A DNA stretch of 20,309 nt, taken from the NCBI GenBank assembly GCA_027325115.1, contig DAHWFG010000476.1, positions 1 to 20,309 of the forward strand, written 5' to 3'. The position numbers were made by a program, and so were the translations under genes. The number at the start of each line of letters is the position of its first letter. Within the stretch, counting starts at the first letter, position 1. Positions 14,621-20,309 of this stretch are shown here, one piece after another. The stretch comes from JAKBCQ01 sp021807585. Lineage in GTDB: Bacteria; Planctomycetota; Planctomycetia; Isosphaerales; Isosphaeraceae. The notes under the pieces are model-generated. The model searched no databases. It had not been told where the DNA came from and was given only the letters and a program-made list of their open reading frames with translations.

Positions 14621-16177
14621 ATGCGTACATTTGCAATTATTCTTGTGTTATCGACGTTGGCGGTCGCGGGGGAGCCTCCGGAAGACCCCGAGGGTTCGGC
14701 GATCAAATTGAAGCAGCCGAAGTCGATCGTCGCGGCGCTTGAGGATTCTTTTGTTGAGGCGATTGCGGCCGCCGAGCCTTCGGTGGTGGCGATTGCGCGG
14801 GTGAAGTCGGAAACGGGTGAGACGCTGGCGGTATTGGGTCGGATGGACCCTCAGCCCGATCCGGATCGAACGCGGGGGCTCGTCGAGCGTGATTTTCGCG
14901 ACCGCGGATTCCGTAATCGAAGGGCGCAAATGTTGATGCGGCAGGGGTTGGCGCTCAACGATCTGGATCAAGACGATCTCGCCGACAATTTAGAATTTGA
15001 TTATGGGTCTGGGGTCGTGGTGGGGAACGAGGGGCAAATACTAACGGCTTATCATGTCGTCAAGGGCGCCAGGCGATTGCGCGTGCGAGCGTTTGGTCGG
15101 AAGCAGTTCGACGCGGTGATTATCGCGGCGGACCCGCGGTGCGATCTCGCGGTGATCGTTCCGTTTGGCGACGATCCGCCCAAGCTCAAGCCGATTGCGT
15201 TGGGGAATTCGATAAAACTGCGGAAGGGATCGTTTCTGATCGCGCTTGGCAACCCTTATAACGCGGCGCGGGACGGAGCGGCGTCGGCGGCGTGGGGGAT
15301 ATTGGCGAACACGTCTCGTCGTGTCGAGCCTCCGCGGGCTGGGGGCGCGCCTCCTCAGCTACATAATTATCCGATCATGCTTCAACTCGACGCCAAGCTC
15401 AATTTGGGGATGAGCGGAGCGGCGGTGGTGAATCTCAACGGCGAATTGGTCGGTTTGACGACGACCGCGGGGGATCCCGAGGGTTTCGACCCGAAAGCGG
15501 GATACGCGATTCCGATGGATCGATTGGGTCGGCGCGCGGTCAAAAGTTTGATGGAGGGGAGCGAGGTCGAATACGGCTTTTTGGGGATCAACTTGCCGAC
15601 GGTTCGGTTTCAGCAAGAGGAGTTTGGGGGGAAAACGAACATCGTCGCGGATGTGACCGCGGGAACTCCGGCGGACATCGGCAATTTGCTGAAAGGGGAC
15701 GAGATCCTTCAAGTGGGAGAAATACCTGTTTATGATTCGGACACGCTTGTTCTCGCGGTCGGGTCTTATCCGGTGGGTGAGCCGGTGGCGCTGAAGATCC
15801 GCCGCGACGATAAGATCATTCATAAAACCGTGTTCCTCTCGAAATATCCGACCGAAGGGGATATCATCGCGACGAACCGTCCCGAGCCGTGGCGTGGGAT
15901 TCGGGTCGATTATACGAGCACGCTCGCGACTTCGACCTTCGGACGCGGCGTTCTCGACGAGATGGCCAAAAGCCTGGTTGCGATCGTCGAGGTCGTGCCG
16001 GGCTCGCCGGCGGATCAGGCGGGGCTGAAAAAGGGGCGGCTCGTCGTCAAGGCGGGCGAGCGGAAAGTGAACAAACCAAGCGATTTTTACGCGATTGCGG
16101 CCAAGCTCAAGGGGGACGTTCCGATCGAGACCGAATCGGGAATCGTCGTCGTCCGCGAGCCGAAAAACGTCAATTGA
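14621..16177 (+). CDS. Exported HtrA/Deg-like serine protease with two PDZ domains
   Basis: From ATG 14621 the protein has 518 residues. A signal peptide (MRTFAIILVLSTLAVAG) precedes a charged segment and a trypsin-like domain at about 40-310. The triad is His145 in LTAYHVVKGA, Asp175 in DPRCDLAVIV and Ser265 in LGMSGAAVVN. The usual Deg wording is TNxHVV, DLAVL and GNSGGP; here the oxyanion stretch is GMSGAA, a departure that may affect activity. A PDZ domain follows at about 318-410 (FLGINLPTV, GTPADIGNLLKGDEI) and a second at about 425-510 (VVPGSPADQAGLKKG). It presumably degrades or chaperones misfolded proteins in the periplasm. alaS starts 56 nt after its stop on the same strand, but the genes are functionally unrelated. 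Confidence 0.92.
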   Translation: MRTFAIILVLSTLAVAGEPPEDPEGSAIKLKQPKSIVAALEDSFVEAIAAAEPSVVAIARVKSETGETLAVLGRMDPQPDPDRTRGLVERDFRDRGFRNRRAQMLMRQGLALNDLDQDDLADNLEFDYGSGVVVGNEGQILTAYHVVKGARRLRVRAFGRKQFDAVIIAADPRCDLAVIVPFGDDPPKLKPIALGNSIKLRKGSFLIALGNPYNAARDGAASAAWGILANTSRRVEPPRAGGAPPQLHNYPIMLQLDAKLNLGMSGAAVVNLNGELVGLTTTAGDPEGFDPKAGYAIPMDRLGRRAVKSLMEGSEVEYGFLGINLPTVRFQQEEFGGKTNIVADVTAGTPADIGNLLKGDEILQVGEIPVYDSDTLVLAVGSYPVGEPVALKIRRDDKIIHKTVFLSKYPTEGDIIATNRPEPWRGIRVDYTSTLATSTFGRGVLDEMAKSLVAIVEVVPGSPADQAGLKKGRLVVKAGERKVNKPSDFYAIAAKLKGDVPIETESGIVVVREPKNVN

Positions 16178-16190
16178 ATCAACATGCGTG

Positions 16191-16208
16191 AATTCGCGAA
16201 TTTTTTTT
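16191..16208 (+). terminator. Weak terminator-like hairpin with T-run between protease and alaS
   Basis: AATTCGCGAATT (16191-16202) is self-complementary and runs into eight T residues (16201-16208), 13 nt after the protease stop. The stem is short and AT-rich, so termination would be partial at best. Confidence 0.3.
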
Positions 16209-16233
16209 CGAGTCGATCGATTACTAACAAAAC

Positions 16234-18861
16234 ATGAAAACAGACGAATTGCGCGAAGCGTATCTTGATTTTTTCGTTTCCAAGGGATGCGTGCGGAAGC
16301 CGAGCGACGTGTTGGTTCCCGACGATCCGACCGTGCTGTTCACTCCGGCGGGGATGAATCAATTTAAGCGCGAGTTTCTTGGTTTGGGGGATCCGTCTTT
16401 TTCGCGCGCGGTCACGTGTCAGAAGTGCTTGCGCACGGGGGACATCGACAACGTGGGGCGGACCGCGTTTCATGAGACGCTGTTTGAGATGCTGGGCAAT
16501 TTTAGTTTCGGCGATTATTTTAAGCGCGAGGCGATCCATTGGGCGTGGGAGTTCCTCGTTAAAATTTTACATATTGATCCGGCGCGGTTATCGATCACGG
16601 TGTATCTCGACGACGACGAGGCGTTCGGGATTTGGGAGAAGGAGATCGGGGTTTCGCGGGATCGGATCAGCCGGTTGGGCGAGGACGACAATTTTTGGCC
16701 CGCGGGTGCGCCGACGCACGGGCCGAACGGAGTTTGCGGTCCTTGTTCGGAGATTTTTTATCACGGCGAGGGACCCAAGGAAGTCGAGATCTGGAATCTC
16801 GTGTTCACGCAGTTCAATCGAATCGGGCCGAACGCGCTCGAACCTTTGCCGAAAAAGAATATCGATACGGGGATGGGTTTGGAACGCGCCGCGGCTTGTC
16901 TTCAGGGCGTTTCGACGGTGTTCGATACCGATATCTTCAGGCCGATCGTCGCCGCGGCGGCGGATCTTCTGGGGGTCGCGTACGATCCCGACCGAGCCGA
17001 CGGCGTGCGGATCAGGCGGATGTCGGATCATTCACGCGCGCTCACGTTCGCGATCCATGAGAACGTCCGTCCTGGGCCGCAGAAACAAGGTTACGTCATC
17101 CGTCGTTTATTGAGGCGCGCCGTGCTCGACGCGTACATGATGGGGCGGCGCGAACCGATACTCGCCAATCTTGTCCCCGTGGTCGCCGATGTGATGAAGA
17201 AACCATATCCCGAACTCGCCGAGACGTCGCGTCACGTTCGGAATGTGGTTCGCGACGAGGAGGAGCGGTTTCTGGCGAATTTGGAGAATAGCCTTAAATA
17301 TTTAAACGATACGTTCAAAAAGACGAAGGGGGCGGGGTCGGCTGTCATCTCGGGTCGCGACGCGTTTGATTTGCACTCGACCTACGGGATTCCGGTCGAG
17401 ATCACCGCGAGCCTTGCCGCCGAGAACGACCTCGCGGTCGATATGACGGGATTCGATGCGGCGATGAAGGATTTTTCCGAATTGACCCGCGGAACGACCG
17501 AGGCGGCGGCGGTCTTTTCGGCGGGTCCGCTCGACGCTCTCAAGCGCGATTATCATTCGGGGAACGCGTTCCTCGGCTACGAAACGACCGCGGCCGACGC
17601 CGCGGTGATCGCCGTGGTTTCGCAAGATCGACTCGTCGATCGCGCCGGAACGATGAATGAAACCGATCCGCCGATCGCGCTCGTGCTCGATCAAACGCCG
17701 TTTTACGGCGAAAGCGGCGGGCAGGTGGGAGATACGGGAATCATCGAGAACGACTCGTTCACATTCCGCGTGATCGACACCCAAAAAGAAAACGTGTTCA
17801 CGATTCATATTGGTCGAATCGAGCGAGGCGAGATCGCGGTCGGCGGCTCGGTTCGCGCCGCGGTCGATTGTGAACGAAGGGACGCGATTCGTCGCGCGCA
17901 TTCGGCGACGCACATTTTGCATCACGCCTTGCATATTCATTTAGGTAAGCACGCGAGACAAGCCGGCAGTAAAGTTGAGCCTGATCGGTTGCGGTTCGAT
18001 TTTTCGAACGCCGAGGCGGTCGGCAAAGAGCGGCTGCGGGCGATCGAGCAAACGGTCAACGAGATTGTCCTCAAAGGGGACGCCGTTTCTTGGTCGATCA
18101 TGCCGATTGAAGAGGCGCGCGAACTGGGAGCGATGGCGCTTTTCGGCGAGAAGTATCCCGAACGCGTTCGAGTGGTTCGGATGGGTGATTTCTCGCGCGA
18201 GCTTTGCGGCGGAACGCATCTCGATCAGGTCGGCAAGGCGGGATTGTTCAAGATCGTGGGCGAGGAATCGGTGTCGGCGGGAACGCGGCGGATCACGGCG
18301 CTGACGGGGCGGGCGGCGCTCGAACATGTGAGGCACGAAGAGGAGACGCTCGCGGCGGCGGCTACGGCGCTCCGCGTTTCTCCAGGGCAGATCCCGGTGC
18401 GCGTTCAGGCGCTGCTTGATGAGATCAAGACGCTCAAAAAGCAGGCCCTTAAGGTGAAGGCCGAAACGGCGCCGAAGGTTTCGACCGACGATTTACTGGC
18501 GCGGGCGGTGAAGAAAAACGGGGTTTCGATCGTGGTCGCGGCGGTCGAGGCGACGAGTCCCGACGACCTGCGACAGATGGTCGACGTTTTGCGGCGGAAG
18601 GCGGGGTCGGGGTTGGCGACGCTCTTGATTTCGGCGGTCGACGGCAAGGTTCATCTCGTCGCGGGGATGACCCCCGACGTGACGAATCGGGGACTGCACG
18701 CGGGTTTATGGCTCAAGGAGGTCGCTCCGATCGTCGGCGGGGGAGGGGGCGGCCGACCCGACATGGCGCAGGCCGGCGGCAAAGATCCGGCGCGGATCCC
18801 CGACGCGGTTCGTAAGGCGCTCGAATCGATCGACGCCAAGGTGAGTGATTTGAAAGAATGA
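16234..18861 (+). CDS. alaS: Alanyl-tRNA synthetase
   Basis: This class II synthetase charges tRNA-Ala with alanine in the cytoplasm and clears mischarged Ser/Gly. It is full length at 875 residues with all parts in order. The catalytic core has FTPAGMNQFK, THGPNGVCGPCSEI and DTGMGLERAA (211-220). The tRNA-recognition helices include HENVRPGPQKQGYVIRRLLR. The editing domain has the zinc ligands His556/His560 in HSATH and Cys658/His662 in CGGTH. The C-Ala domain ends with the glycine-rich GGGGGGRPDMAQAGG (835-849). The start ATG 16234 is fixed by the standard N-terminus (TDELREAYLDFFVSKG). No Shine-Dalgarno is visible; the leader before it is A-rich. Nothing is missing or unusual in the active sites. 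Confidence 0.99.
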   Translation: MKTDELREAYLDFFVSKGCVRKPSDVLVPDDPTVLFTPAGMNQFKREFLGLGDPSFSRAVTCQKCLRTGDIDNVGRTAFHETLFEMLGNFSFGDYFKREAIHWAWEFLVKILHIDPARLSITVYLDDDEAFGIWEKEIGVSRDRISRLGEDDNFWPAGAPTHGPNGVCGPCSEIFYHGEGPKEVEIWNLVFTQFNRIGPNALEPLPKKNIDTGMGLERAAACLQGVSTVFDTDIFRPIVAAAADLLGVAYDPDRADGVRIRRMSDHSRALTFAIHENVRPGPQKQGYVIRRLLRRAVLDAYMMGRREPILANLVPVVADVMKKPYPELAETSRHVRNVVRDEEERFLANLENSLKYLNDTFKKTKGAGSAVISGRDAFDLHSTYGIPVEITASLAAENDLAVDMTGFDAAMKDFSELTRGTTEAAAVFSAGPLDALKRDYHSGNAFLGYETTAADAAVIAVVSQDRLVDRAGTMNETDPPIALVLDQTPFYGESGGQVGDTGIIENDSFTFRVIDTQKENVFTIHIGRIERGEIAVGGSVRAAVDCERRDAIRRAHSATHILHHALHIHLGKHARQAGSKVEPDRLRFDFSNAEAVGKERLRAIEQTVNEIVLKGDAVSWSIMPIEEARELGAMALFGEKYPERVRVVRMGDFSRELCGGTHLDQVGKAGLFKIVGEESVSAGTRRITALTGRAALEHVRHEEETLAAAATALRVSPGQIPVRVQALLDEIKTLKKQALKVKAETAPKVSTDDLLARAVKKNGVSIVVAAVEATSPDDLRQMVDVLRRKAGSGLATLLISAVDGKVHLVAGMTPDVTNRGLHAGLWLKEVAPIVGGGGGGRPDMAQAGGKDPARIPDAVRKALESIDAKVSDLKE

Positions 18862-18899
18862 TTGTTTTTTGTATTAATGTGGCAAGTTGCTGTTAAATC

Positions 18900-18920
18900 A
18901 ATCGATCCGAGATCGATTTT
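18900..18920 (+). terminator. Hairpin downstream of alaS
   Basis: AATCGAT (18900-18906) pairs perfectly with ATCGATT (18912-18918) around a 5-nt loop and is followed by TT. It lies 38 nt after the alaS stop. The T-run is short, so this is a modest candidate. Confidence 0.4.
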
Positions 18921-19021
18921 GATGAAGACTTGTTTGAGAGTTTTGAATTCGACGTGAACGAATCGGGCGAATCCCCCAAGGATTTGATCGCGTCCGATTC
19001 GATTTTTCGATTCGGCGAGCG

Positions 19022-19027
19022 TATAAT
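19022..19027 (+). promoter_or_regulatory. Perfect -10 box before the Gly/Met-rich protein gene
   Basis: TATAAT stands 79 nt before ATG 19107 in otherwise GC-rich DNA. The -35 position (TTCGAT or TCGATT at 17-18 nt spacing) is a poor match, so activator help or a divergent -35 would be needed. Confidence 0.45.
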
Positions 19028-19106
19028 CATGATGTCGGGGAACCACGCTTAGGTAACGCCTCGCCGCCCAGGATCAATCCGGGGGACGAGCGAGGGGAGC
19101 ACTACG

Positions 19107-19982
19107 ATGAATCACCTCCGCATCGTTCGTTCGATTAGCACGGCTTTTGTTCTCCTTGTTGCGACGGCGATCTTGCCGGCGAGTTCGGCTCGCGCACAGC
19201 ACGGTGGCGGAGGGCATATGGGCGGCATGGGCGGCATGGGCATGCACGGCATGGGTGGGATGGGCATGGGCATGCACGGCATGGGCATGGGTATGGGTGG
19301 TATGGGTATGCACGGCATGGGTATGGGTGGCATGGGTATGGGCCGCGGCATGGGTTATGGGGGATTTGGCGGGATTGGTTTCGGTGGCTTCGGCTACGGT
19401 CTTGGCCTTGGTTATGGATTGGGTTACGGCGGTCTAGGCTATGGAGGCTTCGGATATCCCTATGGAGGTTTTGGATACGGCGGGCTTGGTTACGGCGGCT
19501 TCGGCTATCCTTATGGAGGTCTTGGATACGGCGGCCTCGGTTACGGCATGGGTGGCATGGGTTACGGCATGGGTGCCATGGGTTATGGCATGGGTGGCAT
19601 GGGTTATGGCATGGGGGGCCTTGGCTACGGCATGGGTGGCATGGGTTATGGCATGGGGGGCCTCGGCTACGGCATGGGCGGTTTGGGTTTGGGTTACGGC
19701 CAGGGTTTGGGATATGGCGGATTGGGTTATGGCGGTATGGGTTATGGTTTTCCGTATGGCGGTATGTTCATGAATCCCGCGATGTTTTGGTCGCAGCCTT
19801 ATGTGAATCCGTTGTTCGGAGCGGGGCTGACGCCGCTTGCGGTTCAGGCGACGATGCTCGAACGCTACGGCCTGGGAAACACGGGTCGGCCGCGCACGGC
19901 GCGATCGGTGATGACGGGCGGAGTGCGATCGATCCCTCGTCGCGCGACGACGAATCCCCAACCGCGGGCCGCGGCTCAATGA
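19107..19982 (+). CDS. Secreted Gly/Met/Tyr-rich repeat protein
   Basis: The 291-residue protein has a signal peptide (residues 1-30, cleavage likely after ASSARA) and then about 190 residues made almost only of Gly, Met, Tyr, Leu, Phe and His. The first block (32-82) is GMGMHGMG-type with several Met-His-Gly-Met units. The next (about 83-145) is GYGGFGYPYGG-type. Then come seven YGMGG(M/L)G heptads (146-194). The C-terminus (220-291) is non-repetitive: an aromatic FMNPAMFWSQPYVNP, a short helix and a basic tail (GGVRSIPRRATTNPQPR). Glycine-tyrosine repeats suggest a flexible or self-assembling extracytoplasmic protein, and the Met/His units could bind copper or silver ions; both are inference. 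The start follows GAGGGGAG with GGAG 7 nt upstream of ATG 19107. I know no named family. Confidence 0.85.
   Translation: MNHLRIVRSISTAFVLLVATAILPASSARAQHGGGGHMGGMGGMGMHGMGGMGMGMHGMGMGMGGMGMHGMGMGGMGMGRGMGYGGFGGIGFGGFGYGLGLGYGLGYGGLGYGGFGYPYGGFGYGGLGYGGFGYPYGGLGYGGLGYGMGGMGYGMGAMGYGMGGMGYGMGGLGYGMGGMGYGMGGLGYGMGGLGLGYGQGLGYGGLGYGGMGYGFPYGGMFMNPAMFWSQPYVNPLFGAGLTPLAVQATMLERYGLGNTGRPRTARSVMTGGVRSIPRRATTNPQPRAAAQ
19428..19529 (+). repeat. Two tandem 51-bp coding repeats
   Basis: Residues 108-124 and 125-141 of the Gly-rich protein are near-identical 17-residue units (GGLGYGGFGYPYGG(F/L)GY), so the DNA carries a 51-bp tandem duplication with mostly synonymous changes. Confidence 0.8.
19542..19688 (+). 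repeat. Seven tandem 21-bp coding repeats
   Basis: Seven heptapeptides YGMG(G/A)(M/L)G follow one another (residues 146-194), encoded by 21-bp units such as TATGGCATGGGTGGCATGGG with silent third-base variation. Such arrays expand and contract by slippage. Confidence 0.9.
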
Positions 19983-20001
19983 ATCGACGGTCGGGTCGAT
20001 T
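19982..20001. terminator. Hairpin between convergent genes
   Basis: AATCGAC (19982-19988) pairs perfectly with GTCGATT (19995-20001) around a 6-nt loop, starting at the last base of the Gly-rich gene's stop. Its place between two converging genes suits a shared terminator, but no T-run follows on either strand. Confidence 0.35.
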
Positions 20002-20062
20002 AAGTATCGTGATGCGATGATGTTTTGTGATTATAACAATCTCGCATACGATCAAAATTGGA

Positions 20063-20309
20063 TTACAACAGCGTTCCCTGGGTTTCCGAGCTTTCGCGTT
20101 TGGCTTTTTTGAAGTTGACGTCGGGGGCGTAATCGGGATGCGAGGCGCGTTCGGCGCCGGTGAGGAGTCCCTCGATCGTTAACAGTTGCACGCGCATGTA
20201 TTTCTTGCCGTTAGCGCTCGTGAGGAAGCCCGCCGATGCGGCGTCGGCTCGCATCCCCGAGGTCGGCTCGTGGAGCGAGATCAAGAGTGCAATCTCGGCC
20301 TTTTCTCGT
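20063..20309 (-). CDS. Site-specific DNA methyltransferase, C-terminal end (partial)
   Basis: The frame is open from the right window edge to the stop at 20065-20063 and gives about 81 residues. It opens with EKAEIALLISLHEPTSGMR, followed by ADAASAGF, a GKKYMRVQLLTIEGLL stretch and a lysine-rich end with NFKKAKRE. In the site-specific DNA methyltransferases I know as type III Mod-like or 'DNA modification methylase', the C-terminus has the same order: a 'KAE-I/L-LFITL-EPT-PM' segment, an 'AGFY' segment, 'YPRIQILTIEELL' and a final 'FKKAE'. The match is by recall but detailed. The catalytic motifs (DPPY, FxGxG) would lie beyond the window. A restriction or helicase partner cannot be judged. 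No upstream start is called because the gene continues past the edge. Confidence 0.75.
   Translation of the reverse strand, partial: REKAEIALLISLHEPTSGMRADAASAGFLTSANGKKYMRVQLLTIEGLLTGAERASHPDYAPDVNFKKAKRESSETQGTLL

Noticed and set aside
19434..19979. Long minus-strand frame and other open frames over the Gly-rich gene
   Set aside because: A repeat made of stop-free words stays open in several frames; only the plus frame has a signal peptide and ribosome binding site.
1..20309. CRISPR array, tRNA or rRNA genes
   Set aside because: No spaced identical repeats of 25-40 bp, no tRNA cloverleaf with T-loop, and no conserved rRNA stretch was seen on either strand.

Overview
The window looks like chromosomal DNA of a planctomycete (Planctomycetota, probably near the Isosphaerales). 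The strongest evidence is the secreted DUF4214 protein at 3869-4648, whose N-terminus carries the basic stretch plus LESRSLLSA motif seen on many planctomycete exported proteins. Supporting signs are a PAS-rich sensor kinase paired with an ANTAR regulator, a large two-part alpha/beta hydrolase, several secreted proteins without relatives I recognise, and gene-dense blocks rich in TCG/CGA separated by AT-richer spacers. The placement is inferred from protein features; no rRNA or tRNA gene is visible.

Layout. 1-235: C-terminal end of a transposase, cut by the window edge. 533-3689 (minus): a tight three-gene operon, namely a 107-aa protein of unknown family, a membrane sensor histidine kinase (DUF4118, three PAS domains, HisKA, HATPase) and a response regulator with an RNA-binding ANTAR output. 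Junctions of 2 nt and an ATGA overlap imply translational coupling. 3869-4648 (minus): DUF4214 protein preceded by a 17-bp palindrome. 4700-6211: about 1.5 kb without a secure gene, with possible decayed coding sequence on the minus strand. 6212-8155: exported hydrolase with an intact catalytic domain and a degenerate second one. 8156-8858: AT-rich spacer. 8859-10250: Schlafen/AlbA_2 plus HATPase_c_4 winged-helix protein, followed directly by five 11-bp tandem repeats.

The right half is mostly plus-strand and more house-keeping: HD-domain phosphohydrolase (10898-11509), MurG/UGT-like glycosyltransferase (11739-12890), secreted planctomycete protein of unknown function (13178-14272), exported HtrA-like protease with two PDZ domains (14621-16177), alanyl-tRNA synthetase alaS (16234-18861) and a secreted Gly/Met/Tyr-rich repeat protein (19107-19982). 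The minus-strand C-terminus of a site-specific DNA methyltransferase enters from the right edge (20063-20309).

The genes do not form one pathway. Two places best deserve a second look: the small-protein/kinase/ANTAR operon, where the leading protein is unrecognised and the ANTAR target is unknown, and the AlbA_2 gene with its helically phased 11-bp repeats. The transposase remnant, the AlbA_2 gene and the methyltransferase suggest accessory DNA mixed with core genes.
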